This document shows positions 19,946-27,423 of a stretch of 63,891 nt of DNA, one piece after another. The translations under genes were made by a program, and so were the position numbers. Position 1 is the first letter of the stretch; every line of letters starts with the position of its first letter. This stretch comes from Aureimonas sp. AU4. Its GTDB lineage: Bacteria; Pseudomonadota; Alphaproteobacteria; Rhizobiales; Rhizobiaceae. The notes beneath the pieces were generated by a model. That model saw only the letters and a program-made list of their open reading frames with translations. It was not told the origin of the DNA and did no database searches. The DNA is taken from assembly GCF_001463765.1 (NCBI RefSeq), contig NZ_BBWK01000067.1:1-63891 (forward strand), written 5' to 3'.

Positions 19946-19961
19946 GGGCGGATTGAACCCG

Positions 19962-19987
19962 TGCCCGCGGTCTTCTAGACGCGGGCA
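19962..19987 (+). terminator. Hairpin after gpsA
   Basis: Perfect 8-bp stem TGCCCGCG/CGCGGGCA with a 10-base loop, 16 bp after the gpsA stop. There is no T-run, so it is a weak or Rho-linked terminator candidate. Confidence 0.35.
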
Positions 19988-20014
19988 TCGATCAACCAGC
20001 CACCGAGGTCCCCG

Positions 20015-20305
20015 ATGCTGTTCGCCCTTCTCTGCGAGGATCGCACCGATGCCGGCAGCCTGCGCGCCGAAACGCGGGCCGAGCATCTCGCCCATCTCAA
20101 GGCGCTCGGGACGCGGCTGCGCTTTGCCGGCCCCTTCCTCGACGAGGGCGAGAAGCCAGTCGGCAGCCTCCTTGTCGTGGAGGCCGAAAGCCGCGAGGCG
20201 GCCGAGGCGCTGGCGGCCCAGGACCCCTACGCCCGTGCCGGCCTGTTCCGCTCCGTCACGGTGCGGCGCTGGAACTGGACGGTGAACAACCCGGACGCCG
20301 CCTGA
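20015..20305 (+). CDS. YciI family protein
   Basis: 96-residue YciI-like protein with a ferredoxin-like fold. The segments LFALLCEDRTDAGSLRAETRAEHLAHLKAL, RFAGPFLDEGEKPVGSLLVVEA and AAEALAAQDPYARAGLFRSV match the family, including the conserved HLAHL His and the DPY(A)RAGLF motif near the C-terminus. The biochemical role is not established for this branch. It is the first gene of a small cluster. Its stop overlaps the ATG of the EVE gene (TGATG), so the two are very likely coupled. Confidence 0.9.
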   Translation: MLFALLCEDRTDAGSLRAETRAEHLAHLKALGTRLRFAGPFLDEGEKPVGSLLVVEAESREAAEALAAQDPYARAGLFRSVTVRRWNWTVNNPDAA

Positions 20306-20730
20306 TGGCCTTCTGGCTGTTCAAGTCCGAGCCCTTCAAATGGTCGTTCGCCGACCAACTCGCCTGCGGCGAGGCGGGCACGGAGTGGTCGGGGGTGCGC
20401 AACTATCAGGCACGCAACTTCATGAGCGCGATGCGGATCGGCGAGCGCGGCTTCTTCTACCATTCCAACGAGGGCAAGGAGATCGTCGGGCTGGTCGAGG
20501 TGTCGAAGCTGGCCCATCCCGACTCGACCAGCGAGGATCCGCGCTGGACCTGCGTCGACGTCCGCGCGCTGCGCGCCCTGCCGAAGGCGGTGACGCTGGA
20601 GGAGGTGAAGCGGACGCCGGACCTCTCCGCGATGATGCTCGCCACCAACTCCCGCCTGTCGGTCCAGCCCGTGACCGAGGCGGAGTTTCGCGTCGTCTGC
20701 CGCATGGGCGGCCTCGACGAGATGCCGTGA
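20305..20730 (+). CDS. EVE domain protein
   Basis: 141-residue single-domain protein of the EVE family, a PUA-like fold that reads modified bases in DNA or RNA in characterised members. Seen are the defining N-terminal FWLFKSEPFKWSF, WSGVRNYQARNFM, GERGFFYHSNEGKEIVGLVEV and WTCVDVRAL. The trailing part NSRLSVQPVTEAEFRVV is also typical. Pairing with yciI is a common arrangement in alphaproteobacteria. No restriction genes are adjacent, so a housekeeping RNA-related role is as likely as a defence role. Confidence 0.92.
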   Translation: MAFWLFKSEPFKWSFADQLACGEAGTEWSGVRNYQARNFMSAMRIGERGFFYHSNEGKEIVGLVEVSKLAHPDSTSEDPRWTCVDVRALRALPKAVTLEEVKRTPDLSAMMLATNSRLSVQPVTEAEFRVVCRMGGLDEMP

Positions 20731-20783
20731 GGGAACCGGGAGGGAACGAGAACGTTAAGGGAACAAACCAACGGAGAGTTCCC

Positions 20784-21020
20784 ATGTCCACCGCCCATGC
20801 GTCCAACGCCAATCCCAAGGTCGAGGCCCCCTCCAACGCCGAGAAGGATCCCGATACCTGGACCACCGGCGGCGAGCCGATGACCGGCGCGCAGGCCTCC
20901 TATCTCCAGACGCTGTGCGAGGAGACGGACCACAAGTTCGACCCGGAAATGACCAAAGCCGACGCCTCGAAGCTGATCGACGAGCTTCAGGGACAGAGCA
21001 AACGGCTGAAGGACGCCTGA
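20784..21020 (+). CDS. DUF3072 small protein
   Basis: 78-residue soluble protein of the DUF3072 family. The core reads DPDTWTTGGEPMTGAQASYL, then LCEETDHKFDPEMTKADASKLIDELQ, a pattern also seen in SAP/HeH-like short helical modules. ATG 20784 is preceded by GGAGAG at good spacing. The role is unknown. Members often occur as stand-alone stress-associated genes in Hyphomicrobiales. It is separated by 53 bp from the EVE gene and may be read from the same transcript. Confidence 0.8.
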   Translation: MSTAHASNANPKVEAPSNAEKDPDTWTTGGEPMTGAQASYLQTLCEETDHKFDPEMTKADASKLIDELQGQSKRLKDA

Positions 21021-21077
21021 GAACCGGACGCCTGATGTTTCGGCCCGCCGCCTCGAACGTCGGCGGGCCGTCCTGTG

Positions 21078-21161
21078 TCAGGACAGGAAGCCGAGGAACC
21101 AGAGGATCAGGATGATAGGGATCGGGATTCCGATCAGCCAGAGAAGACCACCCTTGAGCAT
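21078..21161 (-). CDS. 27-residue single-helix membrane peptide
   Basis: Very short frame encoding MLKGGLLWLIGIPIPIILIL and seven more residues: one membrane helix with an IPIPII kink. GGAG stands about nine bases before the ATG, and 27 codons run to a stop without rare features. Similar IGIPIPII peptides are familiar in this bacterial order, but no function is known. It lies on the minus strand between DUF3072 and the methyltransferase gene. Confidence is moderate because of its length. Confidence 0.55.
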   Translation of the reverse strand: MLKGGLLWLIGIPIPIILILWFLGFLS

Positions 21162-21209
21162 GCGACAGAACTCCGTGAACCTTATGGTTTTCGGCAACCG
21201 GACGGCGTG

Positions 21210-21896
21210 ATGACCGGTTCCGCGCAAAATCCGGTCGCAGCTAACGGATCTGATCGGCACCGAGACTTCGTCCTTGCCAATACGTGCGCCGCCGCGCTGC
21301 CGAGCCTTCCCTCCATCCGCCTGCGACAGGCGGACGAGGCGCACGAACTCTGGCATCGCACCGAGCGCGAACTCGAGACGTCGGGCCTTCCCCCGCCCTT
21401 CTGGGCCTTTGCCTGGGTCGGCGGCCTCGGCCTCGCGCGCTTCGTGCTGGACGAGCCGCGCTTCGTGCGAGGAAAGCGGGTTCTCGACTTCGCGACGGGC
21501 TCGGGACTGGTGGCGATCGCCGCCGCGCAGGCCGGCGCTGCCGAGGTGACGGCCTGCGACACCGATCCGTTCGCGCTGGCGGCGGCGAAGCTGAACGCAG
21601 CCGGGAACGGCGTGGAGGTCGCGCTGGACGGCACGGACCGTATCGGCAGGCCGGTCGATGCCGACACGCTCCTTGCGGGCGACGTCTTCTACGACGCGGG
21701 TTTCGCCGCGCGCCTCGTTCCCTGGTTCGACGCTTTGGCGAGGGCGGGCAGCGAGGTGCTGGTGGGCGATCCGGGACGGGCCTACCTGCCGCGCGGGGCC
21801 GTCGAGCGCCTCGCCGAGCTTCGGGTGCCCGCCTCCGCCGCCTTGGAGGATGCGGAGGCGAAGACCGTCACGATCTGGCGCTGGAGAGGCAGCTAG
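21210..21896 (+). CDS. Class I SAM-dependent methyltransferase, ETF-beta lysine methyltransferase type
   Basis: 228-residue enzyme with SAM-binding motif I RVLDFATGSGLVAIAAA, post-I VTACDTDPFALAAAKLNAAGNG, and AGDVFYDAGFAARLVPW. The pre-motif PPPFWAFAWVGGLGLARFVLD and DVFYD are typical of the ETFB-KMT/METTL20 group, whose bacterial members methylate lysines of the electron-transfer flavoprotein beta subunit. The substrate is inferred from the group, not seen. The GTGATGACC context places the ATG at 21210, and a longer upstream frame is not family-like. Its end overlaps the convergent amidotransferase gene by four bases. Confidence 0.82.
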   Translation: MTGSAQNPVAANGSDRHRDFVLANTCAAALPSLPSIRLRQADEAHELWHRTERELETSGLPPPFWAFAWVGGLGLARFVLDEPRFVRGKRVLDFATGSGLVAIAAAQAGAAEVTACDTDPFALAAAKLNAAGNGVEVALDGTDRIGRPVDADTLLAGDVFYDAGFAARLVPWFDALARAGSEVLVGDPGRAYLPRGAVERLAELRVPASAALEDAEAKTVTIWRWRGS

Positions 21897-22729
21897 GCGC
21901 CCGTCACGTGGTCGAGGAAGTTGCGGATTTCCCTCCGCCGCCGCTCCGTGTCGGTCACCTCCCGGTCGAGGCCGAGGCGCCAGGCAAGGTCGCGACGCTC
22001 CGGCTCGCGGCCGAGCGCCTCCACGAGGGCGGCATAGGCCGAGACATCGCCGGGCTCCTGCGCCAACCCCTCCTCCACGAGGTCGTCCGACTGGTCGCGC
22101 AAACTGGCGGCGATCTCCTCCAGCGACAGTTCGGGATGGTACTGCACGCCCCAGAATACGCCGTCCCCGTTTCGGATCTCAAGAGCCTCGACGGGGGTAT
22201 CGACGGTTCCCGCCAGCACCCGTGCCCCGTCCGGCAGGCGCACGACCTCGCTGGAATGCATGGCCGGCGCGTCCCAGGACAAGGGCCGGCCGGCGATAAG
22301 CGGGTGGCCGCGCCCCGCGTCGGTCGGCGCGATGTGCCGCACGAAGGCGGCCTCCATGCGGGGCTTTCGCGGGCGCACCTGTCCGCCAGTCGCCACGGCG
22401 GCGATCTGCAGTCCCGCGCAGGAGCCGAAGGAGGGGAGCCCGGCCTCGAAGACGGCGAGCGCAAAGCGCGCCGCCGCACGCGTATCCTCGTCCTCCTCGT
22501 GCATCTGGATCGGCGAGCCCGCGAAGATCACGGCGTCGAAGGCACGGATTTCGTCACGCGCGGGCACCGGCTCGCCGGACAGGCAGGACACGAGCCGGCA
22601 GTCGATGCCGGGCACCATGGCGCGCAGCGTCTCGCGGTAGCTTTCGGCCGAAGACGCGCCGGAACGCTCGCGGCGTGCTTCGCGCTCGTCGCGCGTCTCG
22701 CTGCCGACCATCAGAATTCGGGGGGACAT
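21893..22729 (-). CDS. Class I glutamine amidotransferase-like protein
   Basis: 278-residue GATase1 protein. The nucleophile region is FGSCAGLQIAAVATGG (GSCAG elbow), and the His/Glu pair lies in GVQYHPELSLEEIA, so the triad looks complete. About 50 C-terminal residues follow the domain. No synthase partner is adjacent. Similar stand-alone proteins act as gamma-glutamyl hydrolases or as GMP-synthase-like amidases, which sequence alone cannot separate here. It is convergent with, and overlaps by four bases, the methyltransferase gene. Confidence 0.85.
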   Translation of the reverse strand: MSPRILMVGSETRDEREARRERSGASSAESYRETLRAMVPGIDCRLVSCLSGEPVPARDEIRAFDAVIFAGSPIQMHEEDEDTRAAARFALAVFEAGLPSFGSCAGLQIAAVATGGQVRPRKPRMEAAFVRHIAPTDAGRGHPLIAGRPLSWDAPAMHSSEVVRLPDGARVLAGTVDTPVEALEIRNGDGVFWGVQYHPELSLEEIAASLRDQSDDLVEEGLAQEPGDVSAYAALVEALGREPERRDLAWRLGLDREVTDTERRRREIRNFLDHVTGA

Positions 22730-22798
22730 GGGCAGCGTTCCTGGACGTCTGTTGGAGCCGCCGGCCCGGGCCGGCGGCAGGAATCGAGCGACGAACGC

Positions 22799-22987
22799 TC
22801 AGGCCTCGTCGGCCTCCTCGGTCGCTTCCAGCATGCGGTCGATCTCGTCGGCGATGACGTCGAGCTGCTCGCGCGTCGCCTGCAGTTCCAGCATCCCGCC
22901 CTCGCTGTCGGAAATGTGGAGCGTGGCGGTCTCGCCGTCATCGGCGATCTTCACCTGGAATTCGGCAAGCGTCTTGGCCTTGGCCAT
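22799..22987 (-). CDS. Small acidic protein, uncharacterised
   Basis: 62-residue acidic protein (MAKAKTLAEFQVKIADDGET at the start, EEADEA at the end) with a short beta-rich part and one helix (REQLDVIADEIDRMLEATEE). I recognise no named domain. Codon use matches the neighbours and the frame is upstream of, and codirectional with, the amidotransferase, 69 bp away, so it may be the first gene of that transcript. Confidence 0.65.
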   Translation of the reverse strand: MAKAKTLAEFQVKIADDGETATLHISDSEGGMLELQATREQLDVIADEIDRMLEATEEADEA

Positions 22988-23168
22988 GCGGGATGTCTCC
23001 GTCGCGGTTGAGCCAGCCCAACGTGCCGAGCACGGGTTGGCTCCCTTAGGATTCGAAAAGGTCGCAGGTCGGCGACGCATCCCTTGGGGACAAGTTGTCT
23101 TCGAGCGCTTGGCCGGAGGCGCCGGCGCCCGATCTACGCCGCGCGCCGCCGCTCCAGGAAAGGACAGC

Positions 23169-23804
23169 ATGTTCGCCGAGATCGATCCCCCTCGCGTGCC
23201 GAGCCCCGGCCCCGCCCAGGTCGCCATCGTCGGCAACGCGCCGGAGGCGGGCGACCATGCGCGGGCGATCGACGCGGCCGACTGGGTGGTGCGCTTCAAC
23301 AACGCGGTCGGCTTCGGCGGCCGGGCGGGGCGGCGCACGACGCATCTCGCGCTTGTCAATCGCGGTGGGCAGATGCGCGAGTGGCTGGAGGATGGCGCCT
23401 TCGCGCGGCGCCCGCTCGTGGCGGGGGCAGGCGCCTTCCTGCTGCCCTTCCCGCCGGACGCGGGCCGCGGCCACGCGGCATCCGCGGACGGGCGCGACTG
23501 GACGCGCGACGCGGCACGAGCCCTGCGGCCTCTCGGCCGGCCGATCCGTCTCCTTCCGCACGCCCTTCATCGCGAGGCGCGGCGCACGCTCGGCCACGAG
23601 TTCGGGGCGTGCGACCCCAACCCCTCCACCGGCTTTCTCGTCGCCTTCCACCTGCATCGGCAGCTTCGGGGGTCGGGCGCGCGTATCGCGGTCTACGGCT
23701 TCGGCTTCGCCGGCTGGCCCGGCCACCCCTGGGCGGCCGAGCGCGCCTGGTTCACCGAGCGCGAGCGCGAGGGCGCCCTTCGGCTCGTACCGCTCCGGGA
23801 TTGA
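23169..23804 (+). CDS. GT29 (sialyltransferase-like) family protein
   Basis: 211-residue protein resembling the short bacterial GT29-like group. It has VAIVGNAPEAGDHARAID followed by ADWVVRFNNAVGFGGRAGRR, DPNPSTGFLVAFHLHR and VYGFGFAGWPGHPWAAERAW. The order V(G)N...RFN...STG..A...YGFxF...H matches sialyl motifs L, S and III/VS in outline. Many members are orphan genes labelled as urease operon accessory proteins, although no urease genes occur here. The acceptor and donor are unknown. The gene is convergent with yihY, four bp apart. Confidence 0.65.
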   Translation: MFAEIDPPRVPSPGPAQVAIVGNAPEAGDHARAIDAADWVVRFNNAVGFGGRAGRRTTHLALVNRGGQMREWLEDGAFARRPLVAGAGAFLLPFPPDAGRGHAASADGRDWTRDAARALRPLGRPIRLLPHALHREARRTLGHEFGACDPNPSTGFLVAFHLHRQLRGSGARIAVYGFGFAGWPGHPWAAERAWFTEREREGALRLVPLRD

Positions 23805-23808
23805 GGCC

Positions 23809-24990
23809 TCAGCCGCGCGTCTGGCCCAGCGTATCGGCCATCTGCGCTCCGCGCGCGCCCATGGGGCGGTTCGGCGGGCGGGTCGTGTCGCGGGCGGTCT
23901 GGTGCTCCAGCTCGGCGTTGAGCTCGGCACCCAGGAGAACGACGATCGTGGAGATCCAGATCCAGGTCATGAAGCCGATCGCCGCGCCGAGCGACCCGTA
24001 GGTCTCGTCGTAGGAGCCGAAGTTCTGGACGTACCAGGAGAAGAGAAGCGAGAAGGCGACCCAGAGAAGGGCGGCCAGTCCCGCGCCCGGCGAGATCCAG
24101 CGCCAGCGCGCCACCCGCCGGCTCGGCCCGTTGCGGTAGACGAGCGAGAGCCCGAGCGCGACGAGAACCAGAAGAACCGGCCAGCGCAGCCAGAGGAGCC
24201 ATGTCTCGATCGAACCGAGATGCAGGAACTTCAGGACCACCGGCAGGACGACGACGGCGGCCAGGAGCAGGATCAGCACCGCGAGCGCTCCGAGCGTGAA
24301 GCCGAGCGTCACGAGCGTCAGGCGGACGAAGGAGCGCTTCTCCTCCTCCTCGTAGACGATGTTCATCGCGTCGAAGAGCGTCTTCATGCCGGCGTTCGCG
24401 CTCCACAGAGCGACGCCGAGGCCGAACACGAGGCCGAAGCCGAGCTTCTGGTCGGGCTGGCTGGTGAGCCGCGCGAGCTGCTCGCCTATGATGGCCGTGG
24501 CTCCGCCCGGCAGGAAGCCCGACAGGGTATTCACCTGATCCACGATGTCGGCCCGCGACGCGAACAGGCCGTAGATCGACACCAGCGCCGTGATGGCGGG
24601 AAACAGCGCGAGAAGGACGTAGAAGGTGACGCCGGCCGCGACCAGCATCAGCCGGTCGCGCGAGAATTCTCCGTAGGTACGCCACAAAATATCGAGCCAG
24701 CCGGCTGCCGGAACCTCGGTCGGGCTTCGTGCATCGCGCCCCCGGCCGGCGACGGTCACGCGATCGTCACCCGTCCGCTCTTCGGGCGCGGCCCCTTCGC
24801 CGATCGCGGGCGCCCGCGCGGAAGCCGAGCCGAAGGCGGCGTCCTCGTCGCCCTCGACGCGGCGCCGGATGCGCCCGGCCAGGAAGCTGGCCAGCGCGAT
24901 TCCGCCTGCGGAAACAAGGCCGAGCGCGATGTCGCCCGCCTGGGACGGCTGGGTCCGGTTCCGGTCGTAACGTGGAAAGCGTGTGGTCAT
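23809..24990 (-). CDS. YihY/BrkB family inner-membrane protein
   Basis: 393-residue membrane protein with an acidic N-terminal tail and at least six helices. Family segments seen are WRTYGEFSRDRLMLVAAGVTFYVLLALFP, GLFASRADIVDQVNTLSGFLPGG, SANAGMKTLFDAMNIVYEEEEKRSF, the PGAGLAALLWVAFSLLFSWYVQNF region, and YGSLGAAIGFMTWIWIS near the end. The family was once thought to include RNase BN, which was wrong; a lipid- or envelope-related export role has been proposed. The N-terminal ~100 residues contain one extra helix (LGLVSAGGIALASFLAG). It is a single-gene unit divergent from the zincin gene. Confidence 0.9.
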   Translation of the reverse strand: MTTRFPRYDRNRTQPSQAGDIALGLVSAGGIALASFLAGRIRRRVEGDEDAAFGSASARAPAIGEGAAPEERTGDDRVTVAGRGRDARSPTEVPAAGWLDILWRTYGEFSRDRLMLVAAGVTFYVLLALFPAITALVSIYGLFASRADIVDQVNTLSGFLPGGATAIIGEQLARLTSQPDQKLGFGLVFGLGVALWSANAGMKTLFDAMNIVYEEEEKRSFVRLTLVTLGFTLGALAVLILLLAAVVVLPVVLKFLHLGSIETWLLWLRWPVLLVLVALGLSLVYRNGPSRRVARWRWISPGAGLAALLWVAFSLLFSWYVQNFGSYDETYGSLGAAIGFMTWIWISTIVVLLGAELNAELEHQTARDTTRPPNRPMGARGAQMADTLGQTRG

Positions 24991-25117
24991 GCGCCTCGTG
25001 CCCGGTTGCCTGTCGTGACGGGCCGGGCGCGATCAAGGGCATGTGCAACGGCGGCCCTTGCCCGCCCGATGCCCGGCGGGGCAGAAGATGGTCCGACGCG
25101 ACCGGAAGGAAACCGCC

Positions 25118-25540
25118 ATGGGCCAGTTGGATCAGCGCAACGGCTGGGGCCGCAGGCTCGCGCCGAGCCTTGAGGAGATCGAGGCGCTGGCGCTCGAGGC
25201 CTATGCCCAGTTGCCGGCCGAGTTCCGCGCCCTGTCGGGCGAGATCCGCTTCCACGTCGCCGACTTTCCGGCCGACGACGTGGTGGAGGAGATGAACCTC
25301 GAGTCGCCCTTCGACATCCTGGGCCTCTTCGAGGGGCGGCCCGTCGCGGCGCTGGACACGCCCCAGACGGGCGAGTTTCCGAACCGCATCCTTCTCTATC
25401 GCCGCCCGATCCTGGACTACTGGGCCGAGCACGAGGAAAGCCTCGGCACCCTCGTCTCCCACGTCCTGATCCACGAGATCGGCCACCATTTCGGCCTGTC
25501 GGACGCCGACATGGAGGCGCTGGAGGATCAGACCGACTGA
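25118..25540 (+). CDS. Small zincin metallopeptidase (PF06262 type)
   Basis: 140-residue minimal zincin. The zinc motif is HEIGHHFGLSDADM (HExxH plus the third ligand region), preceded by NRILLYRRPILDYW and VSHVLIHEI, as in the family of short metallopeptidases. There is no signal peptide, so it is probably cytoplasmic. I start it at ATG 25118 because homology begins there; an upstream frame to 25043 reads through promoter sequence. The substrates of this family are unknown. It is convergent with the DUF1737 gene, three bp apart. Confidence 0.9.
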   Translation: MGQLDQRNGWGRRLAPSLEEIEALALEAYAQLPAEFRALSGEIRFHVADFPADDVVEEMNLESPFDILGLFEGRPVAALDTPQTGEFPNRILLYRRPILDYWAEHEESLGTLVSHVLIHEIGHHFGLSDADMEALEDQTD

Positions 25541-25543
25541 GCG

Positions 25544-25750
25544 CTACTGCTCACCGAGCTTCATGGACGGGTCGTAGTCGCGGCCCTCGACGACCTTGGT
25601 CACCGGCTGGGCGCATTTCATGACGCCTTCCCCGGCATCGAAGGCGTAGGCCGGCGAGCCCGCCAGCTCCCACCCCTTGGACAGGGCGAGCGAGACCTTG
25701 TGGCAGAAGGCGGCGTCGTCGACGCCGGTGAGAAGGCGGTAGAGCTTCAA
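25544..25750 (-). CDS. DUF1737 protein
   Basis: 68-residue protein of the DUF1737 family. [32 protein letters not shown] matches the domain, in which Gly-Trp-x-Leu-x-Gly-x-Pro is invariant; KCAQPVTK follows. The start is a TTG overlapping the stop of the CitE-like gene (TTGA), so translation is coupled to that gene. This pair is common in Hyphomicrobiales. The role is unknown. Confidence 0.85.
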   Translation of the reverse strand: MKLYRLLTGVDDAAFCHKVSLALSKGWELAGSPAYAFDAGEGVMKCAQPVTKVVEGRDYDPSMKLGEQ

Positions 25751-26646
25751 GACGGGAACTCCTGGTCGGATTGGTCGGCCTCTCGGGCCAGCGCCGCGCG
25801 TGCCAGAAGCCGCTCGGCGCGCGCGAGGTGAAGGCGCTCCACCATGCGGCCGTCGAGGCGGATCACGCCGCGCCCGGCATGGACCGGATCGGCGAAGGCC
25901 GCGCGGATCGCCTCGGCCTGCGCCACCTCCGCCTCGCTCGGGCGGAACAGCTGGTTGGCCGGCTCGATCTGAGAGGGATGGATCAGCGTCTTGCCGGCAA
26001 AACCCATGGCGCGTCCCTGCGCGCACTCGGCGCGGAAACCCGCCTCGTCCTTGAAGTCGTTGAACACGCCGTCCAGCACCGGCACGCTGTAGGCGGCGCC
26101 CGCCAGGATCACGGGCCCCAGAAAGGGCATGAGCTCGGCGCGGCCGGGCGCGACGAGAAGGTCGGCCGAGAGCGCGAGGTCGTTCGGCCCCGGCGCCAGC
26201 GCCCCGGGCCGCCAGCGACCCGGAATGCCCGCGATGGCGGCGGAGGCCAGAACGCCCTGTGGCGTCTCGATCATCGCCCACAGGCGCATCGTCTCGGGCG
26301 CGTCGGCCTGGACCAGCGCTTCCCCGGCGTCCTCCAGGTCCTGCGGACCGGAGACCTTCGGCAGGAGAACCGCATCGGCACGCACGGCGCGCGCCATGAG
26401 AAGGTCCTCGGTGCCCTCGCGGGTGTGGAGCGGGTTGATGCGAACGACGCGAAGCGCCCGGCCCCGGGGCGTGCCGCCGAGATGGTCCCGAAGCCGCTCG
26501 CGCGCCGCCTCCTTCTCGCCCGGCGCGGCCGAATCCTCGAGGTCGAACAGGAGCGCATCGGCCTTCAGCGTGGCGGCGCGCGCGAGGGCGCGGGCGTTGC
26601 CGGCCGGCACGAAGAGGGCGGAGCGGAGAAGCGGAGCGTCAGGCAT
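25747..26646 (-). CDS. HpcH/HpaI aldolase / citrate lyase beta-like protein
   Basis: 299-residue CitE-like TIM-barrel enzyme that cleaves or forms CoA-linked beta-hydroxy acids. Active-site segments seen are [51 protein letters not shown] and MIETPQGVL, with [17 protein letters not shown] and [10 protein letters not shown] near the end; these supply the Mg-binding Glu/Asp and CoA-binding residues. No citrate lyase alpha or gamma subunits are nearby, so a malyl-CoA, citramalyl-CoA or methylmalyl-CoA lyase or thioesterase is more likely. It overlaps DUF1737 by four bases and is divergent from leuD. Confidence 0.88.
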   Translation of the reverse strand: MPDAPLLRSALFVPAGNARALARAATLKADALLFDLEDSAAPGEKEAARERLRDHLGGTPRGRALRVVRINPLHTREGTEDLLMARAVRADAVLLPKVSGPQDLEDAGEALVQADAPETMRLWAMIETPQGVLASAAIAGIPGRWRPGALAPGPNDLALSADLLVAPGRAELMPFLGPVILAGAAYSVPVLDGVFNDFKDEAGFRAECAQGRAMGFAGKTLIHPSQIEPANQLFRPSEAEVAQAEAIRAAFADPVHAGRGVIRLDGRMVERLHLARAERLLARAALAREADQSDQEFPS

Positions 26647-26781
26647 GGGCGCGCCTGTCTTGCCGCAGCGGCGGCCGCGCTTCAAGGTCTCCCCCTTCCC
26701 CGCAGGCTTCGGGCTTCCGCTGCCGGGACGGCGGGTGTAACGAGGCCCGATCCAGTGCCGAGACGGAGCTTCGGGAAACCC

Positions 26782-27387
26782 ATGCAGAAGTTCGACCATC
26801 TGACGGGCGTGGCCGCGCCGCTGCCGATCCTCAACGTCGACACCGACATGATCATCCCGAAGGACTACCTGAAGACGATCCGGCGCACCGGGCTCGGCGT
26901 CGGCCTCTTCGCCAACATCCGCTACCGCGAGGACGGCTCCGAGGATCCCGACTTCGTCCTGAACAAGCCGGCCTACCGCCAGGCCGAGATTCTGGTGGCG
27001 GGCGACAACTTCGGCTGCGGGTCGAGCCGCGAGCACGCCCCCTGGGCGCTGCTCGACTTCGGCATCCGCTGCGTCATCTCGACCAGCTTCGCCGACATCT
27101 TCTACAACAACTGCTTCAAGAACGGCATCCTGCCGATCCGCGTCTCGCCCGAGGAGTTGCAGTCGCTCCTCGCTGACGCCGAGAAGGGCGCGAACGCCAA
27201 GCTGACGGTGGATCTCGCTGCCCAGGAGATCCGTCGTCCCGACGGCGGGGTGGTGCGCTTCGACATCGACCCCTTCCGCAAGCACTGCCTCCTCAACGGT
27301 CTCGACGACATCGGCCTCACGCTGGAGCGCGAGGCCGACATTGGCGCCTTCGAGGCGAAGAACGCGGCCGCCCGTCCCTGGGCCTGA
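26782..27387 (+). CDS. leuD: 3-isopropylmalate dehydratase small subunit
   Basis: 201-residue swivel subunit that pairs with LeuC to isomerise 2- and 3-isopropylmalate in leucine synthesis. Seen are [57 protein letters not shown] and a C-terminal [22 protein letters not shown], all standard. leuC is not in the window. Its usual partner leuB is on the same strand but 2.36 kb away, with a chemoreceptor on the opposite strand between them. Confidence 0.96.
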   Translation: MQKFDHLTGVAAPLPILNVDTDMIIPKDYLKTIRRTGLGVGLFANIRYREDGSEDPDFVLNKPAYRQAEILVAGDNFGCGSSREHAPWALLDFGIRCVISTSFADIFYNNCFKNGILPIRVSPEELQSLLADAEKGANAKLTVDLAAQEIRRPDGGVVRFDIDPFRKHCLLNGLDDIGLTLEREADIGAFEAKNAAARPWA

Positions 27388-27423
27388 GCCGGGAACGGGC
27401 GGACACCTTGATGCGGGGAAAGC

